A DNA stretch of 64,000 bases from Paucibacter aquatile (GTDB lineage Bacteria; Pseudomonadota; Gammaproteobacteria; Burkholderiales; Burkholderiaceae_C). Location of the stretch: assembly GCF_002885975.1 (NCBI RefSeq), contig NZ_POSP01000003.1, positions 1,426,001 to 1,490,000 on the forward strand, in the 5' to 3' direction. Shown piece by piece: positions 27,560 through 35,511 of the stretch (position 1 is the first letter of the stretch; every line of letters starts with the position of its first letter). The translations under genes and the position numbers were made by a program. Under the pieces are notes generated by a model, which saw only the letters and a program-made list of their open reading frames with translations, did no database searches and was not told the DNA's origin.

Positions 27560-28597
27560 ATGACATCCTGCGCTCAAAAGTTCATGCGGGCCAGCCTGCT
27601 GGCACTTTCATTGCTGCACAGCGCCGCTGCGGCTGCCGGCCCGCGGCTCAGGCCCGGCAGCGCCGGCGAGCCCGCGCTTGATCGCAACAGCTTGGGCATG
27701 CAGTTCAGGCTTTTGCCCGCGGGCCAGTTCCGGATGGGCAGCGGGGAATCGCCCGCCCGTCTGGCGCGCGACTTCCCGGCGCTCGAACCCGAACGTTTCA
27801 GCAAGCTGCAGGACGAAGGGCCGGTGCACCGGGTGCAAATCAGCAAGCCCTTCTGGATGGGTGTGCACGAGGTGACGGTGGGTCAGTTCCGCCGCTTTGT
27901 TGAAGCCTCCGGCCATGTGCCGGAATCGATCGCCGACGGCACCGGCGCCTACGGCTACAACGCCCAGTACGACCCGGCCACCAGCCCGCGCCATGACGCC
28001 TTCGTAGGCCGCCTGCCTCGCTACTCCTGGCGCGACCCCGGCTTCCCGCAGGGCGACGATCACCCGGTCGTCAATGTCAGCTGGGCCGATGCCCAGGCCA
28101 TGGCGGCCTGGCTCAGCCGGGTCGAGGGGCGGCGCTACCGCCTGCCCACGGAGGCCGAGTGGGAGTACGCCGCCCGCGCCGGCACGCGCAGCCGCTACCA
28201 CTCGGGCGACAAGCCGGCCAGCCTGCTGCGGGTGGCCAATGTCTTCGATGCCGACACAGCCGCGCTCTGGCCGCAGTGGCGGGACCAGGCCTTGCCGGGC
28301 CGTGACGGCCATGTCTTCACCGCGCCCGTGGGGCAATTCGCTCCCAACGCCTGGGGCCTGCACGATATGCATGGCAATGCCTGGGAATGGGTGGCCGACT
28401 GGTACGGCGAAGACTACTACGCCCATTCGCCCCGCATCGACCCGCAAGGCCCGCCCGAGGGCGAGGTGCGGGTGCGCCGCGGCGGCAGCTGGCACAGCTG
28501 GCCGTTCTACACACGCAGCAGCTTTCGCAACTGGAACCGGCCTGACACCCGCTATGTGCTGCTGGGCTTTCGCCTGATGCGCGAGGCCGAGCGTTGA
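27560..28597 (+). CDS. exported FGE/SUMF1-fold protein lacking the catalytic cysteines
   Basis: 345 residues with a signal peptide (ALSLLHSAAAAA). The FGE-sulfatase fold is clear: GMQFRLLPAGQFRMGS, KPFWMGVHEVTVGQFRRF, HPVVNVSWADAQAMAAWLS, RLPTEAEWEYAARAG, GLHDMHGNAWEWVADW, RRGGSWHSW and GFRLMRE. The two Cys that bind copper and activate oxygen in true formylglycine-generating enzymes are absent: the region reads FYTRSSFRNWNRPD and GFRL instead of ...RC... and GFRC. So sulfatase activation is unlikely; a structural, binding or other role remains open. A TACCAT -10-like hexamer (27547-27552) lies 7 bp before the ATG. Confidence 0.88.
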   Translation: MTSCAQKFMRASLLALSLLHSAAAAAGPRLRPGSAGEPALDRNSLGMQFRLLPAGQFRMGSGESPARLARDFPALEPERFSKLQDEGPVHRVQISKPFWMGVHEVTVGQFRRFVEASGHVPESIADGTGAYGYNAQYDPATSPRHDAFVGRLPRYSWRDPGFPQGDDHPVVNVSWADAQAMAAWLSRVEGRRYRLPTEAEWEYAARAGTRSRYHSGDKPASLLRVANVFDADTAALWPQWRDQALPGRDGHVFTAPVGQFAPNAWGLHDMHGNAWEWVADWYGEDYYAHSPRIDPQGPPEGEVRVRRGGSWHSWPFYTRSSFRNWNRPDTRYVLLGFRLMREAER

Positions 28598-28735
28598 ACC
28601 AAAGGCCCGGCCCGGCCCGGCCCAGCCGGGCCGTGGCCACAGTCACCCAGCCTGGAAGCCGGTCGGGCCACAATGGCGTTCGGGCCCCGACCCCATAGCT
28701 CGGCCTTGCATCCCCTTTTCTCTCCACCGACCGCC

Positions 28736-29401
28736 ATGATGACCCTGCCCGCCCTGCAACACGACACCGGCCCCAATCCCCGCACCAGTTTGATCGTGCT
28801 GCACGGCCTGGGTGCCGACGGCCATGACTTCGTGCCCCTGTGCGAAGAGCTGGACCTGCGCGCCCTGGGCGCCGTGCGCTTCATCTTTCCCCATGCGCCG
28901 GAACAAGCCGTCACCATCAACGGTGGCTATGTGATGCGCGCCTGGTACGACATCCGCCAGGTCGATCTGCAGCGCCAGGAAGACGCCGACGGCGTGCGCG
29001 CCTCGGGCGCAGCCATCGCCGCCCTGATCGATGCCGAACGTGCCCGCGGCGTGCCGGCTCAGCGCATCGTGCTGATGGGCTTCTCGCAGGGCTGCGCCAT
29101 GAGCTTGTTCACCGGCCTGCGCTACCCCGAGCGCCTGGGCGGCATCGTTGCGCTCTCGGGCTACAACCCGCTGGCCGAGCACTTCGAGGCCGAGCGCAGC
29201 GACGCCAACCGACTGACACCCATCTTCATGGCCCATGGCCGGCTGGACCCGGTGGTGGTGCCGGCCCGCGGCGAGGCGGCGCGCGAGCAGCTGCGAGCCC
29301 TGGGCCACACGGTCGAATGGCATGACTACCGCATGGAACACTCGGTCTGCCCCGAAGAGCTGCGCGATCTGCAAGCCTGGCTGCTGAAAACCCTGGGCTG
29401 A
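28736..29401 (+). CDS. carboxylesterase (phospholipase/carboxylesterase family)
   Basis: 221 residues. Alpha/beta-hydrolase with the family sequence LIVLHGLGADGHDFVP at the oxyanion strand and catalytic triad Ser117 (GFSQG), Asp171 (GRLDPVV) and His202 (MEHSV). This family hydrolyses short-chain carboxylic esters and some acyl-thioesters in the cytoplasm. Start at ATG 28736, with a second ATG at 28739. A CACAAT -10-like element lies at about 28669. Transcription appears independent of the neighbours; the 138-bp gap upstream contains a GGCCC tandem tract. Confidence 0.92.
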   Translation: MMTLPALQHDTGPNPRTSLIVLHGLGADGHDFVPLCEELDLRALGAVRFIFPHAPEQAVTINGGYVMRAWYDIRQVDLQRQEDADGVRASGAAIAALIDAERARGVPAQRIVLMGFSQGCAMSLFTGLRYPERLGGIVALSGYNPLAEHFEAERSDANRLTPIFMAHGRLDPVVVPARGEAAREQLRALGHTVEWHDYRMEHSVCPEELRDLQAWLLKTLG

Positions 29402-29560
29402 GGCCGGCGCCGGTTTGAACTGGAAATCCCGGCTTTCAAAGACCAACACCCCGGCGCGCCTGGGGCACAGTTGCAAGGCACACTCCACAGGCTCGCCCGG
29501 GCCCTGAAACCCAGGTCGAGCCCAACGCAAGAACGAAGACACAAGGGCGACCGACACGCC

Positions 29561-31330
29561 ATGGATCGATTGGTCGAGCACCTGGTGGCCTGGCACAACA
29601 GCCACCCGCTCGCGAAACGCATCAATATCTACGACGTCCACACCATCGGCGTCGTGGCCCTGCCCTTCATGCGCAATGGCGGCGCAGCTGCGCCCAGCTC
29701 GGACGTTGCCGCTCGCAAAAGCAGCCGCAGCGGCCGCCCGCAGGAACCGATCGAACCGGTGCTGACCGACGAGGTCTCGCCCGACAGCCTGGCGGCCTGG
29801 GGCGAGGAATCGACCATCGCCGCCAACAGCAACGCCGCCGAACTCGACGCCCTGGCCGACCAGGAACTCTGGCACCGCAGCAGCTGGGGCGAGCGCTTCA
29901 AGCGCGGCCTGCGCAACTGGCGCAGCCGCAGCCCCAAGCCCGGCAAGCCGCGGCCCGCCGCCGGCTCGGACACCTGGCCGGCCTTCAGCGAACGTTTCAT
30001 CGCCGGCCTGACGCCGGCCCGCATCGCCAGCTTCGCCCAGCGCTTTGGCTACTCGGAACAGCCGGGCGACGGCAGCTGGCCGCAGCGCGTGGTGCCCATC
30101 GACGAGCTGATGATGGGCGGCGGCAGCGCCGGTGGCGACGCGCAAGGCAATGGCGGCGCCTGGCCGTTCGAGCTCTACCTGTTCACCGCGGCCATCGACG
30201 CCGGCCGCTCGCGCACCCGCGTGTTGGTCGGCCAGGGCCACCCGCGCCCGCAAATCATCGGCCGCCGCTGCCTGAGCCCCTGGCGTCTGGGCGCCGTGAC
30301 CCTGCTGCCCCTGGGCGTGCTGCTGATGAGCGCCGCCCTGCTGCTCCTGCCCAGCCGCAAGGCCGTCAAGGAGGCCGAGGAAGCGGCCGCTGCAGCCGCC
30401 AGCGCGGCCGTCGCCGTGGCAGCCTCTGCTCCCGCGAGTGCGGTGGCCCAAGCAGCCGAGCCTGAGGCCAGCGAAGCCGCCGGGCCGGCCGCCCCCGAAG
30501 CCAGCGCCGCGTCGGCAGCGGCCGAGTTCGCGGAGAACACGGCACCGTCGAGCACCAGCAGTGCTGCCAGCGCGGCAGTCGCTGCCCCCCCTTTGAAGCC
30601 GGCCCTGCCCACCCCGCTGGATCTGCGTGAAGCCGCGGCAGCCACGGCCGCCGCGATTGCTGCCGCCCAGCAAGCGGCCCTGGACAAGGCCGCCGGCAAG
30701 GACAGCGCCAACAGCAGCCCCGAGCTGGCCGCCAGCGAGCCCCAACCCGACATCCGGCCGCAGTTGGTCAAGCCCATCCCGCGCAAGAACGCCCGGCCCA
30801 TGCTGGCCGACGCCCCGGCCCCCAGCAGCGAGGCCGCCAAGGCCGAGGACAAGAATGCCCCGGCCAAGCCCGCCGACCCGGTGGCCGACTTGATGAACGG
30901 CCCCAAGCCCTCGCCCATCACCGCCGGCCGCATCAGCAGCCGTGACGGCGAGCGCCCCAGCCTGCACAGCGCCGTCGACAACGCGGCGGACAAATCCACG
31001 GCCAAGGATTCGCGTGGCAAGCCGTCGGAAGAGCGAGGCGTGAGCGCCGGCAAGCCGAGCGGCAACGCGGCGGCCACAGCCGGCAAGGCGACCGTGGTGG
31101 CCCTGGTCGGCCCCGTCAGCGCCAACAAGGCCGACGCCGAGGCCATGCTGGAACGCATGAAGGTGGCCCTGGCCGCCAACCCGGGCGGCGGCGCAAGCCA
31201 GGCGCAAGTCTTCCAGACCCCCGAGGGCTGGCGCCCCGCCATCTGGCCCTTTGCCAGCCGCGAACAAGCCCAGCTGATCAACGCCACCCTGATTGCCCGC
31301 GGCTTGCGGACCAAGGCGGTGGATTTCTGA
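29561..31330 (+). CDS. single-pass membrane protein with Ala-rich periplasmic linker and SPOR-like C-terminus
   Basis: 589 residues from ATG 29561. Residues 1-~235 are predicted cytoplasmic (YDVHTIGVVALPFMRNGG; FAQRFGYSEQPGDGSWPQR). One membrane span follows at ~243-264 (GAVTLLPLGVLLMSAALLLLP), then a ~250-residue Ala/Pro/Glu-rich low-complexity stretch and a final ~80 residues resembling a SPOR peptidoglycan-binding domain (ATVVALVGPVSANKADAEAML ... RGLRTKAVDF). This topology is that of division- or envelope-associated SPOR proteins (FtsN, DamX), but the cytoplasmic part is not one I recognise. No operon partners. Confidence 0.7.
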   Translation: MDRLVEHLVAWHNSHPLAKRINIYDVHTIGVVALPFMRNGGAAAPSSDVAARKSSRSGRPQEPIEPVLTDEVSPDSLAAWGEESTIAANSNAAELDALADQELWHRSSWGERFKRGLRNWRSRSPKPGKPRPAAGSDTWPAFSERFIAGLTPARIASFAQRFGYSEQPGDGSWPQRVVPIDELMMGGGSAGGDAQGNGGAWPFELYLFTAAIDAGRSRTRVLVGQGHPRPQIIGRRCLSPWRLGAVTLLPLGVLLMSAALLLLPSRKAVKEAEEAAAAAASAAVAVAASAPASAVAQAAEPEASEAAGPAAPEASAASAAAEFAENTAPSSTSSAASAAVAAPPLKPALPTPLDLREAAAATAAAIAAAQQAALDKAAGKDSANSSPELAASEPQPDIRPQLVKPIPRKNARPMLADAPAPSSEAAKAEDKNAPAKPADPVADLMNGPKPSPITAGRISSRDGERPSLHSAVDNAADKSTAKDSRGKPSEERGVSAGKPSGNAAATAGKATVVALVGPVSANKADAEAMLERMKVALAANPGGGASQAQVFQTPEGWRPAIWPFASREQAQLINATLIARGLRTKAVDF

Positions 31331-31360
31331 GGCCTTGGCCGCAACGCTGGTCGCAGGGCC

Positions 31361-31891
31361 TCAGGCGAGTTGCCGACGCATCCGATGGGCGACGCCGAAG
31401 CGCTGGGGCTCTTCGCCCAGCGACTCGAAACCTTCGCGCCGATAAAAGGCCAGGGCATGGGTGTTGGCCAGCACTTCCATGGATAGCGCGCCCGAATCGT
31501 GGGCTCGCTCGCAAGCATGGGCCAGAAGCGCACGGCCCAGGCCATGGCGCCACAGATCAGGTTCGACAAACAAGCCGTCGAGCATCACCGTTTGGGTGTC
31601 CACCGGGCCGGGCTCCAGGCTGACGAAGCCGAGAATGCGGCCGCCGGTCTCGGCCGCCTCGGCCAGCCACATGCAAGCGCAGTCAATGGCAAGGCTGTCC
31701 ATCTGCAGCAAGTCTGGCTCACTCAGCAGGAACTCACGATCCCTCTCATTGGCCAGCGATGCGCGCCGGTACAGCGCCGCCAAACCCGGGTGATCGGCCG
31801 GGCCGGCCAAACGAATGGTGAATCCAGGCCTCCGCCCCTCCTGCCCCTCCTGCCCCGTTTCTTGCCCACGGGCTCCTCCGTTTTCTTGCAT
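31361..31891 (-). CDS. GNAT-family N-acetyltransferase
   Basis: 176 residues from ATG 31891 (a GTG at 31915 is an alternative). GNAT landmarks: FTIRLAGPADHPGLAALYR at beta1/alpha1, LDGLFVEPDLWRHGLGRALL holding the acetyl-CoA pyrophosphate loop (R/Q-x-x-G-x-G/A), and ANTHALAFYRREGF near the C-terminus. Acceptor substrate unknown. It is divergent from the UreE-like gene and convergent with the SPOR-like gene. Confidence 0.88.
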   Translation of the reverse strand: MQENGGARGQETGQEGQEGRRPGFTIRLAGPADHPGLAALYRRASLANERDREFLLSEPDLLQMDSLAIDCACMWLAEAAETGGRILGFVSLEPGPVDTQTVMLDGLFVEPDLWRHGLGRALLAHACERAHDSGALSMEVLANTHALAFYRREGFESLGEEPQRFGVAHRMRRQLA

Positions 31892-31986
31892 CGCCTTCGC
31901 CCTCTTTTCAAACACCGATTCAGACTTCGCTACATTGTCGGCTTCGACCCTGCTGCTTTTTCATTTCCATCCTCTGCTGCCCCATC

Positions 31987-32433
31987 ATGAACACCCAATC
32001 GTCCTCCGCTGCCCTGCTCATCACCAAACGCCTCCCCGGCGGCCAGGGCCTGGCCCCGGCCCTGCTCAAGCGGGCAGCGGTCGTCAAGTTGGACGAAGCG
32101 CAGAGCCGCCAGCATGCGCTGGAGGTCACCGACGAACAGGGCCAGGCGCTGAAGATTCAGCTGCCGGAGGGCACCCATTTGCACGCCGGTGATGTGCTGG
32201 TGGCCGAGGATGGCTCGCTGCGCGTGGTCGATGCGCCGGCCCATGCGGATTGCGGCTCTCATGACCACGGCCACGACCATGGGCATGCGCATGACCACCA
32301 CGATCACGGCCACAGCCACGACCACAGCCACGCCGGCTGCTCGCACCCCTCGCATGCCAAGGGCAAGCCGGTCGGCATCCCGGTGCAGGCGGCGCCTGTG
32401 CCTCATGTCCATGGCCCGGGCTGCAAGCACTGA
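31987..32433 (+). CDS. UreE N-domain protein with His-rich tail and no UreE C-domain
   Basis: 148 residues. Residues ~8-84 match the UreE N-terminal domain (KRLPGGQGLAPALLKRA, ... KIQLPEGTHLHAGDVLVAEDG). The normal UreE C-domain, with its AYHLGNRHVP and metal-binding histidine segment, is missing. Instead residues 86-123 hold about 16 histidines (HDHGHDHGHAHDHHDHGHS) with two cysteines nearby, and the end is HVHGPGCKH. It should bind Ni or other divalent metals. No urease or Ni transporter gene is in the window, so a role in metal storage or buffering is as likely as urease maturation. It has a perfect-palindrome terminator 30 bp downstream. Confidence 0.8.
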   Translation: MNTQSSSAALLITKRLPGGQGLAPALLKRAAVVKLDEAQSRQHALEVTDEQGQALKIQLPEGTHLHAGDVLVAEDGSLRVVDAPAHADCGSHDHGHDHGHAHDHHDHGHSHDHSHAGCSHPSHAKGKPVGIPVQAAPVPHVHGPGCKH

Positions 32434-32462
32434 GGGCGCCGTCAGGACGCCATGCGCCAAAG

Positions 32463-32488
32463 AAAAAGCCCGGCATGCCGGGCTTTTT
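32463..32488. terminator. bidirectional terminator between the UreE-like gene and argJ
   Basis: A 26-bp perfect palindrome with A5 and T5 ends around a GC core (AAGCCCGGC/GCCGGGCTT). It serves the plus-strand gene ending at 32433 and the minus-strand argJ ending at 32529. Confidence 0.9.
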
Positions 32489-32528
32489 GCTGGGTGCTGC
32501 GCGGAGCCATGAGCCGCGCTGCGCTCGC

Positions 32529-33767
32529 TCAGGAGCGGTAGTCGGCGTTGATGGTCACGTAGTCGTGGCTGAGGTCGCAGGTCCAGACCGTGGTGTGGGC
32601 GGCGCCGCGGTGCAGGCTGACGCGCACGGTGATCTCGCTCTGCTTCATGACACGCTGGCCGTCTTCCTCGCGGTAATCGGGGTGGCGGCCGCCGGCGCGC
32701 ACCACATGGACATCGTCCAGATGCAGATCGATCAAGGTCTGGTCCAGGTCGGCGATGCCGGCATAGCCGACCGCCGCCAGGATGCGGCCCAGGTTCGGGT
32801 CGCTGGCGAAGAAGGCGGTCTTGACCAGGGGCGAGTGGGCGATGGCATAGGCCGCCAGCTTGCACTCGGCCTCGTCGCGGCCGCCCTCGACCACCACCGA
32901 GATGAACTTGGTGGCGCCCTCGCCGTCGCGCACGATGGCCTGGGCCAATTGCTGCGACACGGCGATCACCGCCTCGCGCAAGGCCTGACCCTCGGCGCTG
33001 TGCAGCGATTCGATGCGCTCATGCTGGGCCTTGTGGGTGGCGATCAGCACGAAGGAGTCGTTGGTCGAGGTGTCGCCATCGATGGTGATGCGGTTGAAGG
33101 AGGCATCGGCCGCCTCGGTCACCAGGGTCTGCAGCAGGCCCGGGTTGATGTGCGCGTCGGTGGCGACATAGCCGAGCATGGTGGCCATATTGGGGCGGAT
33201 CATGCCTGCGCCCTTGCTGATGCCGGTGATGGTGACGGTCTGGCCCTGGATCTGGATCTGGCGCGAGGCGGCCTTGGGCAAGGTGTCGGTGGTCATGATG
33301 CCGAGTGCCGCTTCGCCCCAGGCGTCGTCGCGCAGGGCGGCGATGGCCTTGGGCAGGCCGGCGATGATGCGGTCCACCGGCAGCACTTCCATGATCACGC
33401 CGGTGGAAAACGGCAGGATCTGGCTGGGCTGCAGACCCATCAGCTCGGCCAGGGCCGTGCAGCTCTGGCGCGCGCGGGCCAGGCCATCTTCGCCGGTGCC
33501 GGCATTGGCATTGCCTGTGTTGACGAGGATGGCTCGGATGCCGGCGCCCTCGGTCTGACCGGCCAGATGCTCGCGGCAGACCTGCACCGGCGCAGCGCAG
33601 AAGCGGTTCTTGGTGAAGACGCCGGCCACGCTGGCGCCCTCATCGAGGGCGATGACGCTGAGGTCGCGCCGGTCGGCCTTGCGGATGCCCGCCATGGTCA
33701 CGCCCAGGCGAACGCCGGGAACGGGGTGCAGGCTGGCGGGATCGGGGGCGGTGAGGTTGACGGGCAT
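32529..33767 (-). CDS. argJ: bifunctional ornithine acetyltransferase/N-acetylglutamate synthase
   Basis: 412 residues from ATG 33767; the frame is open further upstream but family alignment starts here (MPVNLTAPDPASLHPVPGVRLG). The self-cleavage site KGAGMIRPNMATML places the new N-terminal nucleophile at Thr196. Other motifs: NTGNANAGTG, FSTGVIME and FNRITIDGDTSTND. ArgJ transfers the acetyl group from acetylornithine to glutamate, recycling it in arginine synthesis. A TACAAT -10 on the minus strand (33803-33808) lies 35 bp upstream. Stands alone, divergent from the amidotransferase gene. Confidence 0.97.
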   Translation of the reverse strand: MPVNLTAPDPASLHPVPGVRLGVTMAGIRKADRRDLSVIALDEGASVAGVFTKNRFCAAPVQVCREHLAGQTEGAGIRAILVNTGNANAGTGEDGLARARQSCTALAELMGLQPSQILPFSTGVIMEVLPVDRIIAGLPKAIAALRDDAWGEAALGIMTTDTLPKAASRQIQIQGQTVTITGISKGAGMIRPNMATMLGYVATDAHINPGLLQTLVTEAADASFNRITIDGDTSTNDSFVLIATHKAQHERIESLHSAEGQALREAVIAVSQQLAQAIVRDGEGATKFISVVVEGGRDEAECKLAAYAIAHSPLVKTAFFASDPNLGRILAAVGYAGIADLDQTLIDLHLDDVHVVRAGGRHPDYREEDGQRVMKQSEITVRVSLHRGAAHTTVWTCDLSHDYVTINADYRS

Positions 33768-33802
33768 GGCGGGCACAAGCAATGAGGGGGAAAGGTGCGC
33801 GA

Positions 33803-33808
33803 ATTGTA
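33803..33808 (-). promoter_or_regulatory. probable -10 element of the argJ promoter
   Basis: TACAAT on the minus strand, 35 bp before the argJ ATG. No clear -35 hexamer 17 bp upstream, as for several genes in this window. Confidence 0.45.
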
Positions 33809-33924
33809 GGGCGCGGCCTGGCGCGCGGGCTTGACGGCTTCTTGACACCGCCACCCACCAACTGAGCAGGATCTTGATGGCGGCCCTTCTAAATTGAAGC
33901 CCTCGCAACGAGTGGCCGGACGCC

Positions 33925-34680
33925 ATGCCGGCCCGCTTCATGAACCCGATCGCCATCCTCCAGCACGAGTGCAACCAAGGCCCCGGCTACCTGCTGAGCC
34001 ATCTGCGCAGCCAGGGCCTGGACTGCGAAGTCTTCCACGCGCCGCGGGGTCAGGCCTTGCCTCGCTGGATCAGCGACTACAGCGGCCTGGTCGTGCTGGG
34101 CAGCAACCACAGCGTCAACGACGACCTGCCCTGGATCGAGGCCGAGCTGGGCCTGCTGCGCCAGGCCGTGGCCCTGGACGTGCCGGTGCTCGGCCATTGC
34201 TTCGGCGCCCAGCTGCTGGCCCGGGCGCTGGGCGCGCGGGTGCACCGCCATGCCTGGCCCCACATCGGCTGGAGCCGGCTCTGGGCCACGCCGGCCGGGC
34301 GCGAGCGCCTGGGCGGCCAGGCCCAGGTCACCATGTTCAACTGGCACCACGACAGCTTCGAGATCCCCAGCGGCGCCCAGCGCATCCTGTTCGGCAGCCA
34401 TTGCCTGAACAAAGGCTTTGCCCATGGCCGACACCTGGGCCTGCAATCGCATCTGGAAGTGACCGAGGACAGCGTGCGTGCCTGGTGCGCCGAATCGCGC
34501 GAAGAGATCCGCCAGGCCCTGGCGCAAGGCCATGGCCGCACGGTGCAGAGCGAAGAGGAGCTGCTGCGCGAGCTGCCCGCCCGCACCGCCGAGCTGCACC
34601 GCCTGGCCCGCAGCGTCTACGGCCACTGGCTGCGCGGTCTGCGCCAGCCCCTGGCCAACCATCTGCACGGGGGCTGGTGA
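33925..34680 (+). CDS. class I glutamine amidotransferase-like protein
   Basis: 251 residues from ATG 33925 (ATG 33940 also possible). The class I GATase fold is shown by LVVLGSNHSVNDD, GHCFGAQLLARALG with nucleophile Cys92, a FNWHHDSFEIP segment, and LGLQSHLEVTED with the catalytic His-x-Glu. Stand-alone proteins of this kind (GMP-synthase glutaminase-like) are often annotated only generally; some act on gamma-glutamyl compounds. No synthetase gene is adjacent. It converges with kdpE, 55 bp away. Confidence 0.85.
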   Translation: MPARFMNPIAILQHECNQGPGYLLSHLRSQGLDCEVFHAPRGQALPRWISDYSGLVVLGSNHSVNDDLPWIEAELGLLRQAVALDVPVLGHCFGAQLLARALGARVHRHAWPHIGWSRLWATPAGRERLGGQAQVTMFNWHHDSFEIPSGAQRILFGSHCLNKGFAHGRHLGLQSHLEVTEDSVRAWCAESREEIRQALAQGHGRTVQSEEELLRELPARTAELHRLARSVYGHWLRGLRQPLANHLHGGW

Positions 34681-34735
34681 AGCCCCAGGGCCGGATGGCC
34701 CCGCTCGCCCCAGCTGCCCCGGCTGCCGCCGAGCT

Positions 34736-35443
34736 TCAAGCCACGAGGCGGTAGCCCACGGCCGTCTCGGTCAGCAGGTACTGCGGCGCCGCCGGCACCG
34801 CCTCCAGCTTCTGGCGCAGATTGCCCATGTAGACGCGCAGATAGTGGTTGTCCTCGACATGGCTGGGGCCCCAGACGGCCTTGAGCATCTGGCGGTGTGT
34901 CAGCACCTTGCCGGCGTGCGCAATCAGATGCGTCAGCAAGCGGTACTCCAGCGGCGTCAGATGGACCGGCTGGCCGGCGCGCAGCACCCGGCGCTGGGCC
35001 AGATCGACCTCCACCTCGCCGAAACGGAAGACCGTCTGCGCCGGCTCATCCATGCTGCTGCGCGCCGCCGCCTGGCTGCGCCGCTGGGCCACGCGCACGC
35101 GGGCCATCAGCTCGCCGACGCCAAAGGGCTTGCTCAGGTAATCGTCCGCACCGGCATCGAGGGCGGCGATCTTGTCGGCCTCGGCCGTGCGCGCCGAGAG
35201 CACGATCACCGGCACGCCCGACCAGGCACGCAGATCGCGCAGGTAGTTGAGGCCATCGTCATCGGGCAGGCCCAGGTCCAGGATCACCAGCTCGGGCCGG
35301 CGCGTGCCGGCATCGACCAGGCCCTGGCGCACGGTGCTGGCCTCGTGCACCTGCCAGCCCTCGGCCTCCAGGGCCAGGCGCACGAAGCGGCGGATGCTCG
35401 CGTCGTCTTCAACAATCAGGGCAATGGGATGCGGTTCGCTCAT
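34736..35443 (-). CDS. kdpE: KdpE response regulator
   Basis: 235 residues from ATG 35443. Receiver domain with VEDD (Asp13-14) and phospho-acceptor Asp56 (LVILDLGLPDDDG), SARTAEADK and the conserved Lys in LSKPFGVGEL; then an OmpR-type winged helix (LTPLEYRLLTHLIAHAGKVL, RVYMGNLRQKLE). KdpE, phosphorylated by KdpD under K+ limitation or osmotic stress, activates kdpFABC. It lies 68 bp after kdpD; an upstream in-frame TTG (35515) overlaps the kdpD stop, but only the ATG gives a normal receiver N-terminus. Confidence 0.96.
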   Translation of the reverse strand: MSEPHPIALIVEDDASIRRFVRLALEAEGWQVHEASTVRQGLVDAGTRRPELVILDLGLPDDDGLNYLRDLRAWSGVPVIVLSARTAEADKIAALDAGADDYLSKPFGVGELMARVRVAQRRSQAAARSSMDEPAQTVFRFGEVEVDLAQRRVLRAGQPVHLTPLEYRLLTHLIAHAGKVLTHRQMLKAVWGPSHVEDNHYLRVYMGNLRQKLEAVPAAPQYLLTETAVGYRLVA

Positions 35444-35511
35444 GGATTCAGGCGCTGAGAGCAGCGGTGACAACAAGAACAGTGGCAGCAGCGGCAGCGC
35501 GGCACTTACAT

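Noticed and set aside
27502..27561. Methyltransferase start at 27561
   Set aside because: It would overlap the ATG of the divergent FGE-fold gene and leave no room for either promoter.
28598..28640. GGCCC tandem tract as a terminator of the FGE-fold gene
   Set aside because: It can fold but has no T-run, and the arms are not a unique stem.
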